DNA from: Prorocentrum cordatum
Lineage: Eukaryota; Sar; Dinophyceae; Prorocentrales; Prorocentraceae
Direction: 5' to 3'
NCBI GenBank assembly: GCA_963575745.1
Contig: CAUYUJ010014360.1
Span: 161,772 to 225,771, forward strand
Length of the DNA: 64,000 bases
Both the position numbers and the translations under genes were made by a program. Of this stretch, positions 53,770-64,000 are shown piece after piece. The notes below the pieces were generated by a model that was not told the DNA's origin, did no database searches, and was given only the letters and a program-made list of their open reading frames with translations. The first letter of the stretch is position 1. The number at the start of each line of letters is the position of its first letter.

Positions 53770-53910
53770 CACCCCCCTAGTCATCACCCCCCTAGTCATC
53801 ACCCCCCTAGTCATCACCCCCCTCTTGGACCCTCCTAGTCATGATATCAACATGATATCATGACTGGGAGGGAGGCCCACGCCATGATATCAACACCCCC
53901 CTTGTCATCA
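53770..53910 (+). repeat. 15-bp tandem (TAGTCATCACCCCCC) with ATGATATCA palindromes
   Basis: Three clean 15-bp units, then a stretch with ATGATATCAACATGATATCA (mutually inverted words) and degenerate further units. Confidence 0.85.
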
Positions 53911-54112
53911 CCCCCCTCTTTCCCGCCCCCGGCGTGTCTCCGTGTGCTTCCCCGCCCCGGGCAGCCGCACCGCCGGGCACTGCTGCCCGGGGTGCTGCTG
54001 GGCCCAGCGGCCTCTTCTGGGCTCGAGCGGCGTGCCCGGTCGCTCTGCTCGGGCGGAGGGCGCGGGCCGCTCTCGGGGCGTGGCCCTCTCGCGCCCGCGC
54101 CGCGCACCCTGC

Positions 54113-54342
54113 TCCTCCTCCTCCTCCTCCGCCTCCTCCTCCTCCTCCTCCTCCTCCTCCGCCTCCGCCTCCGCCTCCTCCTCCTCCTCCTCCACCTCCT
54201 CCTCCTCCTCCCCCCGCCCCTCCTCCGCCTCCTCCTCCTCCGCCTCCTCCTCCTCCTCCTCCGCCGCCTCCGCCTCTGCCTCCTCTTCCTCCTCCTCCTC
54301 CGCCTCCTCCTCCTCCTCCTCCTCCTCCTCCTCCCCCTCCCC
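54113..54342 (+). repeat. (CTC)n with CCG variants
   Basis: CTC tract with CGCCTC and CCGCCT interruptions. Confidence 0.95.
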
Positions 54343-54490
54343 CCGGGTGTTTTTCTGCACACCTCCCCCCCTCCAGTTTCAATGCTCGATGCGGTGCCGA
54401 TTCTTTTTTCGAGCTTCGCCGGTCGCGCGATCCACATTGAAACGGGGGGCCGGGGGGCTCACCAAGCACCAGTTGCTTTTCGCACGGGGT

Positions 54491-54656
54491 TGTAGGTCGG
54501 GCATGTCCCCCTACAGGGGGATTTCGGGCGAAAAATGAAACATACTAGAACAAATCTATCTCCCAAATGCTCCAAGATAGTGTAAACAAATCGTCCCCGG
54601 ACTATTTTTGGACTCTTTAGGGATATCCCTCCTGTAGAGGGACAGGCCTGGCCTAA
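54491..54656. mobile_element. MITE-A copy 4 (about 166 bp)
   Basis: TGTAGGTCGGGCATGTCCCC ... CTGTAGAGGGACAGGCCTG then GCCTAA. Shares CCCCGGACTATTTTTGGACT with copy 1. No clear target duplication. Confidence 0.85.
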
Positions 54657-54689
54657 GCGTATTCAGCAGATGCAAGGACGGAACATTTG

Positions 54690-55070
54690 GCTTTTGCCTT
54701 GGCGACGCGCGCGCCTGTCTTGTTACACGGGTGGACAGCTCCTTTTCGAAATGTGCGTGTGTGCTAGCTGGGATTATTTGGGTGCCATGGCGGGAAATCT
54801 TTCGAGGTGGGACAGCTGCACGGGCGGAGAGCGGTTGCTTTTGAAAGCGGAGCTCTCGCCGGGCATCTATATACCAGCTCGAAAGATGGAGGGCTGCTTG
54901 TTTCAACATGGAGTTTCTTCCGCTCGAACTGCGGGCCAAGGGGCCGCTCGTCCTTCAAACGGAGCGCTTCCCGCAGTGGAGCACACATCTTGTAGCGGAG
55001 AGGGCTTGCGACGGGAGAGTGGACTGCAACATCGTTGATACATCTTGGGTTTACACTGGTCCTCGCCCTC
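54690..55070 (+). repeat. Region related to 18.11-18.78 kb
   Basis: CTTTTCGAAATGTG and CTTTTGAAAGCGGAGCTCTC recall the 83-bp tandem; both regions end with CTTGGGTTTACA followed by pyrimidine-rich text. Confidence 0.5.
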
Positions 55071-56084
55071 CTCGCCCCACTCCGTGTCTTCGTCTACGGC
55101 CTGATCCTGACCATTGTCGTCGTCTTGCCCTCCTCCGCCGCCTACTGGTCGAACGTCAACCGATGCACCTCAACCACAGCATCATCTCGCCTATGACCGA
55201 CGTACGCTTTGCCCGGCCCCGTGCGGCGGCCCCGCGAGGATCCAGTCCACGACATCAAGAGATCTGACATTACAGAAGCCTGGTGCCCGCAGGAGACATG
55301 TATACTAGAGACTACACCCACTTGCTGGAGTCGGTGCGGTAAGGGAATTGGACGGGAACATTGGACAAGGAACCGAGGGTCTGTGAGCCGGTGGAACTCC
55401 AATCGAGGCTTGGCCATGGACATCACCGCCGCCCGCGCCAGCGAAGGAATCATCCAGGGCGTGGAGCCTCCTGGGCACGTTCCTCAACGACCGCCCCCAC
55501 CGTAGTAAGCTTCCTGCCTGAATGCCAGCCTGCCTGCCCACCGACAACTGCCCCCCCCCCCTCCCCCCCACCCGGAGAGCGGGGCGCGCGATCCTGCCGC
55601 ACGCTGCTCCCTCCGGGCAGGATCGACCGCAGCCGAGGGCGCAGCCGGTTCCCCCGACGAGCCCAGCAGCCAGTTGCGTGACAGGGCGGAGGCGAAGGCG
55701 GCGGCGAGCGCTGCGCGCTGCTGTGCGTCCGTGCTGAGATGCTCCCCTATCGGCCACCGCAAAATTGGACTTGCGGTAGCTATGGAAGGCAGGACGCACA
55801 GGCGCAGCGCATCAGCACGCGAGCACGGGCAGCGTCCTTCGGACAGGAGGCCCAAGAGAAGCGGTCAGGGACGCACTGACCCGGGTCGATGCAGACCCGG
55901 GTCAGTCAGGCTTTGCAGGATACCTGCAAGATCCAGCAGGATCCTGTAACCTGCAGGATCCTGCGCGCTAGCCCGGGTCAATGCACCCCTGGCCCAGCAG
56001 TATCCTGCAAGATTCGGCGCTCTGGCTGATCCTCTTTTGCATTGACCCCCGCCTCATTAGCATGGGGACAACGGGTCATGTGGA
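55071..56084. other. Spacer with a palindromic CCCGGGTC region
   Basis: Mostly without features. 55874-55906: CTGACCCGGGTC, then GATGCA, then GACCCGGGTCAG, a near-perfect hairpin, followed by repeated CAGGATCCTG palindromes to 55970. Confidence 0.5.
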
Positions 56085-56230
56085 AAACGGGTCCTGGGCC
56101 CTGGGGCCATCCCCCAGGACGAATTCTGCCTCCTGCATCGATTTCTGACAGTCCTGGGGCCCGTGGGGGACCTGAGAGCCCGAAAACGGCGAAAAGCCCC
56201 AAGACCCGTTTCCCTCAGGACCCGCTTCCC
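56085..56230 (-). repeat. Family J, copy 6
   Basis: Plus-strand text CCCAGGACGAATTCTGCC, TTTCTGACAGTCCTGGGGCC, AAACGGCGAAAAG; same orientation as copy 1. Confidence 0.65.
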
Positions 56231-56264
56231 CGATGGCGATTTGAATTGACCCCCGTCTCAAGGC

Positions 56265-56445
56265 CCGCGCCTGACCATCGCTCGGACGCCCATTCTCCGT
56301 GCATCTTTCGGTCTCGTGCGTTTTTTTGTTGCTTTGTTTTTTTTCCCCCGCTAGATGATCTTAAAAGGCTCCTCGATGGTCCTCGCCGAGAGTAAATGCG
56401 CACGTGCAAGCGATGCCAAGGCGAAATAATGGGGGGGAGGGGGGC
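56265..56445 (+). repeat. Family M copy, uninterrupted (empty site of MITE-B2)
   Basis: TGACCATCGCTCGGACG ... GGCTCCTCGATGGTCCTCGC ... AAGCGATGCCAAGGCGAAA. TCGAT occurs once (56373-56377). Confidence 0.85.
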
Positions 56446-56955
56446 GCCACATGGGGGAGAAGAAAGTTGCCCTCTTTTCGGGCCCTTCGAGGCCCCCTCT
56501 TGGGCCCTACGGGGCCCCTCTAGGGGCTCTTCAAGGTCCCTTTTCTTCAGCCCTCGCTCCCCCCCCCCATTTACCGCCACCCCATGAATCCTTGGGGGGC
56601 GCGCAAACATGGATCAGCGATCCATGAATTTAGCGCGCGGTCGCCAAATCCATGGATCGGGGGAAGTGCCCTCCCCAAAATGCGGCCGGTGCAGCCTCGC
56701 CCGGCGGCGGAAATCCGCGATTTCCCGTGGCAGCGGCACCCGTCGCTGCTCCACGCCCACGGAATCCATGCTTGCGCTCGCCGGAAATTCGCGCCCGAGT
56801 GGAGGCGACAACGTCGCGGCGCCGGCGCCGCGAGAGCTCCTCCCCCCCACACCACGTGCGGGCCTGGGGCGTCCGCCCACCACGGCGGCGCCAGGGCCCC
56901 CGCGCCCGCGGCCGCGGCGGTGAGGCGGGCCCAGGGCCTCTGCGAGCGCGGCGGG
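56446..56955. other. Spacer, nothing recognised
   Basis: 56480-56545 has GGCCCCTCTTGGG-type words related to the 101-bp satellite. 56580-56660 has several ATCCATG words. No gene. Confidence 0.4.
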
Positions 56956-57440
56956 GAGGGAGGAGGAGGAGGAGGAGGAGGAGGAGGAGGAGGAGGAGGA
57001 GGAGGAGGAGGAGGAGGAGGAGAAGAGGAGGAGGAGGAGGCGGAGGCGGAGGAGGAGGAGGAGGAGGAGGAGGAGGAGGGAGAGAGGAGGGAGGAGGAGG
57101 AGAGGAGGAGGAGGAGGAGGAGGAGGAGGAGGAGGAGAGGAGGAGGAGGAGGAGGAGGAGGAGGAGGGGAGAGGAGGAGGAGGAGGAGAGGAGGAGGAGG
57201 AGGAGGAGGAGGAGGAGGAGGAGGAGGAGGAGGAGGAGGCGGAGGAGGGGAGGAGGAGGAGGAGGAGGGAGGAGGAGGAGGAGGAGGAGGAGGAGAGGGA
57301 GGCGGAGGAGGAGGAGGAGGGGGTGGCGGAAGGAGGAGGAGGGGAGGAGGAGGAGGAGGAGGAGGAGGAGGAGGAGGCGGAGAAGGAGGAGGCGGAGAAG
57401 GAGGAGGCGGAGGAGGAGGCGGAGGAGGAGGAGGAGGAGG
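56956..57440 (+). repeat. (GGA)n compound microsatellite, about 485 bp
   Basis: GAG/GGA with GGCGGA and GAGAAGGAGGCG sub-repeats towards the end. Confidence 0.95.
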
Positions 57441-57539
57441 ACGCAGGGCCTAGGGCTTCTCTGCGAGAGCGCGGCGGGGAGCGCCGCGGCGGGGAGCGGG
57501 CCCGCTCGGAGAGCGCCTCCCCGGAGATCCGACGTATGG

Positions 57540-57552
57540 GAAAAATCAAGAC

Positions 57553-57608
<56 letters not shown>

Positions 57609-57750
57609 TTGCAATTTTCGGCCTCTGGGGGCCCTCGCCAGGCCGCGGGGCCGTCAAAAAAACGACTCGGGATGAGGAACCGGTCCTGGGGAGTGGGTCG
57701 AGACTTCCAGGGACCCCGTACTGAAAAATCACGACATCGGATCTCTGGGT
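57540..57750 (+). repeat. Family J, copy 7, with a T54 run
   Basis: AAAAATCAAGACG, then 54 T (57554-57607), then GTTGCAATTTTCGGCC, AACGACTCGGGATGAGGAAC, GGGTCGAGACTTCCAGGGAC. The other copies have 4-6 T at this place. Confidence 0.85.
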
Positions 57751-59159
57751 CCCCTGCCATGCCCTCCTTCCCTCCCTGTCTGTCGTCGTCGTCCTCCTCC
57801 TCCTCCTCGGCGTCCTGGGCCCTCCTTCCCCGCCTGTCGGCGTCCTCGCTCTCCTCGGCGTCCTCGGTCCTCCTTCCTCCGTTTGTCGTCCCCCTCCTCC
57901 TCCTTCTCCTCGGCGTCCTCGGCCCTCCTCCTCGTCCCTCGTCCCTCTGCGCCTGCTGCCGCCGCTCCTCCGCGCTCAAGAGTGCCTCCCCTCACCAGGC
58001 TCGGGCTTCATCCTTGTCCCTGAGATTGACAAGCACAGAGCCGATGACAGGCTTAGGGATGCGCCCGCAGGAGCTGAAGGACCCCCTAAGATCGGCGTCG
58101 AGATCAGGTGATGCCAGTCATGGGCAGGGGGATCGGCTTCAGGCTGGCTGCCCAGCTCGTTTGCCATTGCAGCCCAGTGCAGGCCTGACCGCGACGGGTC
58201 CGCTCCGAAGGCGCCGACCAGAAGTTTCAGGCTGGCAGTCCCCTGCCCACTCCATCTTCCCCGCTTCTCGTCGTCCTTCTTCTCATCCGTGCCCTCGTCC
58301 TCCTGCGCCTCGTCCCTCGCCCCATCTGCTCCTGCTGCTCTCGCCGCTCGTCACCATCGGCCAGAGCTTCACACTCAGCGCCTCCACGCCCTGACTGCCC
58401 ATCTCCCCCTTTTGAGGGCACTGGGCAGGAGCCACCATCCATCCCGCTCCTCCTCCTCTTCCTCCTCCTCCGCCTCCGCCGCCCTCACCTCCTCATCCCT
58501 CTCCTCTTTCCTCCTGTAGTCGTCCTAGTCCCCTTCGCTAGCGTTCCTCTCCTCTTTCTTCGTGTAGCCGTCCTCGTCCCCGCCGCTAGCGTCGTCGTCG
58601 TCCTCCTCCTGCCCCTCCCCCATTCTTTGTCCGCCTCCACCCCCATCTCGTCCTGCTCCCCCAACTGTTTCCGTTGGTCCAGATTTGACCGCGCAGTCGT
58701 CGTGCCTGTGCCCATCCCGCGCCTCCTGCTCCCTCTCGCCGGCTGCTACTGCTCCTGCACCTCCTTCGACTCCCTCTCCCCCGCTGCTTCTCCCCTCCTC
58801 CGCCGCTTCTTCGTCGTCTTGCTCATGTTTCTTCCTTTCTGCCTCACCCTTCCCTGCCTGTCCCTCTCTCCCCCAAGGGGGCGTCTCTTCTTGGTCGCAC
58901 TGATGTCCAATGTCTATGGTTGCTCAGAAGGAGCAGCAACACAACTACCAGGGGAGCCACACCATTCGAGCTCCTCCAACTCGTCGGCCTCGTACGCAAG
59001 CTACTATGGGTAACCATCTGGATATTCAAGGAAGCCCAGTGACGGTACCGCATATGTACCCATGTCGCGCAAATCCGTGCGGGCGCGCACGCAAACTCAG
59101 AGAAGCGGTGCTTCCCATTCTTGTCTGGATAGGCTTCCGGAGAAGTTGCCGTTTCGAGC
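57751..59159. other. Spacer with TCCTCGGCGTCCTC and related short repeats
   Basis: 57785-57950: irregular 12-15-bp CGGCGTCCTC repeat. 58490-58605: a ~60-bp direct duplication (CGCTAGCG, CTCTCCTCTTTC). Nothing gene-like. Confidence 0.5.
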
Positions 59160-60030
59160 CCAAGACGGCCCGACAGGCCTCCACGACGGCGGCAGATCAC
59201 CCCAAGCACCCCCCAGACGGCACAAGAGAGACCCAAGAGAGCCCCAAGACGAAGTTCCAAGACGGCCCAAAAGGCTTTTGAAATGCTCGGGAGAGCCTCG
59301 AGAGCCCTCCCTAGAGGGCCCCGAGAGGACAGAACCATTGATGTTCCTTTATTATTTAATGTTTTTGGTGTTGCCGCCATTTCGAGCTTCCGACGTTCCA
59401 AGACGGCCCATATGGCTCCCAAGATTGCCCCAAGATGGCCAAAGAGGCTGGCAAGAGGGCCCGAAGACGGCCCCACGACGGCAAAAGAGGCACTCAAAAC
59501 CGGCCCAAGAGGGCCCCAAGATGGCCCCAAGAGGGGCCAAAGAGGGGGAACACGATTTGATGATTCGAGCCTTCCGCCCCGAGGGGCCCCCAGGAGACCC
59601 CAAGAGGCCCAAAAGAGGCCCCAAGAGGCTTCAAAACGCCCCTTACCTGGTTTGTGTTCTCTCAGGGCTTCTGAAAAACTGCTGTTCGCTCGGGACATCC
59701 TCGAATAATCGGCTCTGGAGGGGTCTCCAAATCAACATCTTCTTGGACTCGCTCCCGGAAGGCCCGAAGAGACCCCCAAGAGGCCCCCAAGAGCCGCGCG
59801 GAGGCCCCCAAAGAGCGCCCGAAGAGGCCCCGGGACCCCCCAAGAGGGCCCCAAGACGGCCCAAGACAGCCCAAGATGGCCTGAGAGAGCCCCCGCAGAA
59901 CCCTCAGACATGCCCAGACAGCCCAAGAAGACCCCAGTAGCCCCCGTGAGGACCACGACAGGCCCACAAAAGGCCCCCAGGATGCCACAAAATAACCCCA
60001 GACGGCCTCAACAGCCCAAAGGGTAGCCTC
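59160..60030. repeat. (CCAAGAGGC)-type repeat, block 3
   Basis: GCCCCAAGATGG/AAGAGGCCC words, with the AT-richer linker (TTTAATGTTTTTGGTGTTGC) at about 59350. Confidence 0.75.
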
Positions 60031-60779
60031 AAAAAATCACGACGACCCCTCTCTTCTTCGACGTCATTTCGTCGTGCTCCTTACCGTCCTTCTTTGTCGT
60101 CGTCGTCGTCGTCGTCCATCTTCTTCTCCTCCTCCTCCGCTTCGTTTCACCTCGTACTCGCCCTCCTCCATCTCTTCCGCGTCCTCGCGCTTGTCTTCCT
60201 AGTTGTTGTCCTTCTGCCCCCTCGATGCCCTCCCCGCCATCAGCGCTGCCATCCTCGACATCCGCCGCCTTGTCGTCGCCATCCTCCTTTTTCTTCTTCT
60301 CCCCCCCACGAGCCCCATGGACAACATCGGCGCTCCCTGCTCTTGCCCGATCAGTCTCAGACGCCGCGCCCGCGACGCTCAGGAATCCCGCTCTGGCAGC
60401 GGATCCACGCAGGACGCACGCTTCAGCAGGCCGCCTGCTCGACCTGGCCGCCCGGGCGCGCCGTCCCGACCCGCCCGCTAAGGTCCCCCCGCCCGATCCG
60501 CCCGTCCGGTGATGCCACGTGTGTTCTCGTCCTGGCCCCCTCGTGCTGCTGCTCCCTCTCGGGCTCCATCCTCCTCCCTCCCCCGTGTCCCGTCCTTCCG
60601 TGCGTCTTCTCTCCCCCCGCCTGACGGGCTGCACGAAGTGCACGTGGCGGTCAAGAGAGACATACCCCCTAAGCGGGGACGATCTAAGACGGAGAGGGCG
60701 GGAATCGATGGTTTGGGTTAGACGTGCTGAATGGCACACGAACAGATATGAGCGATCCGTCTAAAACTGATTGTTGGTG
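60031..60779. other. Pyrimidine-rich spacer
   Basis: (CGT)n near 60098-60118, then TCC/CTT-rich text to 60600. No gene. Confidence 0.5.
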
Positions 60780-60858
60780 TTGTTGTTGCTGTTGTTGTTG
60801 GTGGTGGTGGTGATGTTGTGGTTGTGGTTGTGGTTGTGGTTGTGGTTGTGGTTGTTGC

Positions 60859-60901
<43 letters not shown>

Positions 60902-60955
60902 AGTGTTAGTGTTGTTGTTGTTGTTTTTGTTGTTGTTGAGGTTGTTGTTGAACCT
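60780..60955 (+). repeat. (TTG)n microsatellite with TTGTGG block
   Basis: TTG repeats with a 6-bp GTTGTG period at 60818-60856. The complementary (CAA)n occurs at 61665-61710 and 63655-63680. Confidence 0.95.
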
Positions 60956-61148
60956 TAAGTTTTAGACACGTACTACAACCCGCTGGATTAAAAAGTTGGG
61001 ACGGCGGGGTTCGAGAGAGAGAGAGAGACGCTGCTGGCCACCCGTTAGGCCATGGGGCCCAGGACAATGTTGGATTTGATGCCGAATTGGGAGTTTCAGA
61101 CGCATACCTCACCCCCTTTAATATCATAAAGGCCAAATGGGCATTCCG

Positions 61149-61345
61149 CCTAGGACTTTCTCAAACAAGTTTCAGATCGCCTTCCAGGGCGACCTGAAAT
61201 TCTCCCATGCCGTCTGAAAGTGGCGATTTCGCCTAAGACTTCCTCACAAAAAGTTTCAGATCGATGTTCATGCCGCCTGAGAGTGGTCGTTTCGCTTAAG
61301 ACGTCCTCAAACAGCACTTTCAGGTTGCCTTCCATGCCGCCAGAA
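61149..61345 (+). repeat. Tandem repeat of 60-80 bp, 3 units
   Basis: Each unit: CCTAAGACTTTCTCA, GTTTCAGATCG, CATGCCG(T/C)CTGA.AGTGG. Confidence 0.8.
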
Positions 61346-61649
61346 TACAAAGATTTCGTGTGCGATGATTTCCATAACTTTGTGCTGCAGAGCTCCACGC
61401 CCTGCGCAGCCGTTCCGTCATTCGGTTCACGGGCCTGCCTGGGAGTCATCTCGGGGTTCATCGATGGTGGAGGCTCGAGGGCCAGTCGACCGGCGAAACC
61501 CGCGGGGATCGCTCTCTCGCATAGTGCCAGTCACAACTTTTTAATCCAGAGTGTGGTAGTGTGGGACACCCTGAATGCGCTTTCTCGCCAAGGCACCAGA
61601 TGCATTTCTTTTGAAACTTAAGCCCCCGCTCACGGGCTTCGGGGTTCCG

Positions 61650-62080
61650 CCCAAACCGGCCGTCCAACAACAACAACACCACTTCCACCACAACCAACAA
61701 CAACAACAACAATCTTTCTGGCACGCGTGTCTTGCATTCTGTATGCGCCAACCCTCGATACACGCCCACTTCGTCTTCGGTCGCACCCCATTTCGGGGGG
61801 GATCTCTGAATCTCTTCCTTGTCGGCCACTGACTGCAGTGCGAGGAACTCTTGAGCGAGACCGCCGTTCCTGAGTTCGGGGGCCTCTTTGGCCAGGGGCT
61901 CTCGGAATACAGATGGTGAAAGATCGAACGGGAACCCTTGTCGCCGTGTCAGGGCCTCCACCAACTTGCGTGAATTACGACAAGCCGCTCTTGAGTTCAG
62001 GGGCTTCTTTCTGGCAAGGGCCTTTGCGAATACATCTGGAGGAAATCCGCCGACCCTGTCGGCGTGTGTGAGGGGCTTGT
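61650..62080 (+). repeat. Duplicated module, copy 1
   Basis: (CAA)n, then GGCACGCGTGTCTTGCATTC, then GTCGGCCACTGACTGCAG, then two ~120-bp sub-units with CGCCGTTCCTGAGTTCGGGG and CGAACGGGAACCCTTGTCG. Matches 63645-64000 throughout. Confidence 0.85.
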
Positions 62081-62329
62081 CCGTTCAAGTCGTCATCTCC
62101 GTCATTCGTTGGTCGTCGTCTCTGTCGTCCCCTTTCCCTGCCTCCCCCCTTTCCCTGGGCTCGTCGAAACTCCCCCCTTTCCCAGGGACCTCCTCAGCGC
62201 GCCAGCCAAAGCGAAGTTGAGCAACGTCGTAATGGAGTCGATGGGAAGCCCCTTCCCTTCGATCCCTCCCCCGCTGGGGGTGGTGGTCCGGGGGGGGGTC
62301 CCGGGGGAGGGGGGGGGTCAGATACGACG

Positions 62330-62965
62330 CCCCCCCTGGGAGTCCCGGAGCCCCAAGAAGCCCCAAGACGGCCAAGAGTGCCCCCAAAGGCCCCAAAGAC
62401 AGTCCAAGAGAACCCCGAATCGCCGAACGATCTGTCCAAGACGTCTTGGCGGCCTCCAGACGGCCCAAGAAGCCTGCAAAGCGCCCCAAGAGGCCTCCAG
62501 GAGCTTTCCCACGAGAGCCCCAAGAGGCACAATTCATGGATTTCCCATATGTTTTTGAACGAATGTGGCGCTCTTGCCTCTTCCGCTTCCCGACGCGCCA
62601 AAACGGCCCAAGAGGCCCCCAAGATCGCCCCGAGACGGCCCAAGAGGCCCCCAAGAGAGTCCCCTAACGGCCGAAGAGGGCCCCAAGACGGCCCAAGAGG
62701 CCCCCAAGACGGCTCCAGGAGAGTGCCCAGACGGGGGACCCGAACGGACATTTCGAGCTCTCAGCCCCAAGAGGCCCCCGAGAGGCCCCGAAGAAGCCCC
62801 AAGAGGCCCCAAGATGCTCCCAAGGGCCCCCAAACTGCCCCAAGACAGCCCAGGAGAGCCTCATATTGCCAAGGAGGCCTCCAAGAGTGCCTCGAGACGG
62901 CGCAAGAGGAACCCTGGACGGCCCAAGACGGCCTCAAGAAATCCCCAAGCTGTCCCAAGAAAGCC
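62330..62965. repeat. (CCAAGAGGC)-type repeat, block 4
   Basis: Same words as block 2; includes CGGGGGACCCGAACGGACAT and the AT-richer linker CATATGTTTTTGAACG. Confidence 0.75.
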
Positions 62966-62969
62966 TCTG

Positions 62970-63165
62970 GCCTCCTCCTTTTCCTCCTCCTCCTCCTCCT
63001 CCTTCTCCTCCCCCCCTCTGCTCCCCCTCCTCCTGCTCTCCTCTGCCCCCTTCTCCTCCTCTTGCTTCTCCTCCACATCCTTCTCCCCCCTCCTCCTCCC
63101 TCATCCACCTCCTCCACCCTTACTCCACCTCCCACTCATGCTCCTCCCCTTGCCCCCACCCTCGT
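62970..63165 (+). repeat. Pyrimidine-rich tract
   Basis: Degenerate CTCCTC/CTTCTCC. Confidence 0.85.
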
Positions 63166-63169
63166 TTTC

Positions 63170-63535
63170 AACTTCGTCGCTCTCAGGGTCGGCGGCACCG
63201 GCCGTAAGGCCTTCGCAATATCGAACAGAACCCTTGTCGTCGCAGTTGGGCCTCCACCGTATTGATTGAATCCAGAGGAAATTTCGAACGAGGGCGCCGT
63301 TTTTGACTTCGGGGGCTTTCCTGGCCAGGAGCTGTCGGATGGAATATCGGGCAGGAGGCCTTGTCGTCGTGGCTGGGCCTCCGCCAAGTTGGTTGAACTG
63401 AGGGACGTCTCGAGCGAAAACGCCGTTCCTGAGTTCGGGAGCCTCTCAGGCCAAGGTGTTTTGGGTAAATTGTGCAGAGATGTCGAAAGGGAGCCGTTGT
63501 CGTCGCAGCCGGGCCTCCAAGGGCACACGTGTACA
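63170..63535 (+). repeat. ~120-bp tandem repeat, about 3 units
   Basis: Units with TTGTCGTCGCAGTTGGGCC, GACTTCGGGGGCTTTCCTGG and CCAAGTTGGTTGAA; same sub-unit family as in the module at 61650. Confidence 0.8.
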
Positions 63536-63644
63536 CTTAAGCCAACGCTCGCGCGGGAGCCTCGTTTTTACAGAAAATGTAACTGGCGTCGAGGCGAGAG
63601 CGCGTGGAGCTTTCTCCGGATATCAACACTCACTATTCACCAGA

Positions 63645-64000
63645 AGTGAATATTCAACAACAGCAACACCAACAACAACCATTTTAAGACTGTTCGTTCG
63701 TACTGGAACGCGTGTTTTACGTGTTGTATGCCCCAATTTTCGATACCCGCCCGTTTCGTATTCGATCGCACGCCCTTTCGGGAGTAATCTTGTCCTCGTC
63801 GGCCACTGACTGCAGCGCGAGGAACTCTTGAACGAGACCGCCGTTCCTGACTTCGGGGGCCTTTCTGGCAAGACCAGGGGCTCTCATAATACATATGGGG
63901 AAATATCGAACGGGAACCCTTGTCGCCGTGCCTGGACCTCCACCAACTTGCGCGAAATACGATATAATCTTGAGCGACAACGCCGCTCTTGAGTTCAGGG
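63645..64000 (+). repeat. Duplicated module, copy 2 (cut by the window edge)
   Basis: CAACAACAGCAACACCAAC, GGAACGCGTGTTTTACG, GTCGGCCACTGACTGCAG, GAACGAGACCGCCGTTCCTG, CGAACGGGAACCCTTGTCGC in the same order as copy 1. Confidence 0.85.

Noticed and set aside
57554-57607. T54 as poly(A) tail of a minus-strand retroelement
   Set aside because: No element end or target duplication next to it, and family J is continuous across it; slippage preferred but not proven.

Overview
The window is nuclear DNA of a dinoflagellate. The decisive evidence is an exact copy of the 22-nt dinoflagellate spliced leader (DinoSL) at 9326-9347, plus degraded SL copies at 9348, 22478, 41756 (minus) and 47168 (minus). 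The rest fits a large, repeat-rich, GC-rich dinoflagellate genome: very long (GGA/CCT)n tracts, LINE remains with C-rich terminal domains, many short inverted-repeat elements, and almost no unique genes. I cannot name the genus. No bacterial-type operons, rRNA, tRNA or CRISPR were seen.

Layout. 1-623: C-terminal part of a degraded LINE reverse transcriptase (minus strand, FADD type). 1.06-1.96 kb: a 90-bp satellite with a 180-bp higher-order unit; inverted copies recur at 49.8-50.05 kb. 3-6.27 kb: low complexity, mainly GGA/CCT. 6.27-6.78 kb: a 509-bp terminal-inverted-repeat element carrying eleven copies of a 14-bp motif, just upstream of the best non-transposon gene candidate (6852-7814, a 320-aa protein of 26-41-residue repeats). 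9.1-15.7 kb: the centrepiece, a full-length but mutated LINE with 17-bp target-site duplication, DinoSL at its 5' end, ORF1 with Cys motif and coiled coil, endonuclease, reverse transcriptase, zinc knuckle, RNase H, C-terminal CxxC domain and A10 tail. It is inserted in a short inverted-repeat element (MITE-B). 19.5-26.95 kb: a second, heavily degraded LINE of the same type, broken up by MITE-A copies and by a long (CCAAGAGGC)-type repeat. 28-30.2 kb: a 740-bp CAT tract and a 101-bp satellite. 32-45 kb: a mosaic of short dispersed repeats with nested insertions. 40.4-41.8 kb (minus): a broken coding stretch headed by a relict SL, probably a retroposed mRNA. 45-58 kb: more purine/pyrimidine tracts and repeat-family members. 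58-64 kb: repeat blocks, a TTG tract and a ~400-bp duplicated module.

How the parts relate. Almost everything interpretable is made by transposition. Several insertions can be read exactly because the uninterrupted version of the target is also in the window: the LINE in MITE-B copy 1 (intact copies at 42.66 and 43.08 kb), MITE-B copy 2 (empty site at 56.37 kb), MITE-B copy 3 (likely empty site near 32.3 kb), and MITE-A copy 3 inside a family-D element (intact terminus at 39.29 kb). The SL copies show that trans-spliced RNAs have been reverse transcribed and reinserted here, including a LINE's own transcript.

Limits: everything was read by eye. Repeat boundaries outside those with target duplications are approximate (tens of bases), and no database comparison was possible.
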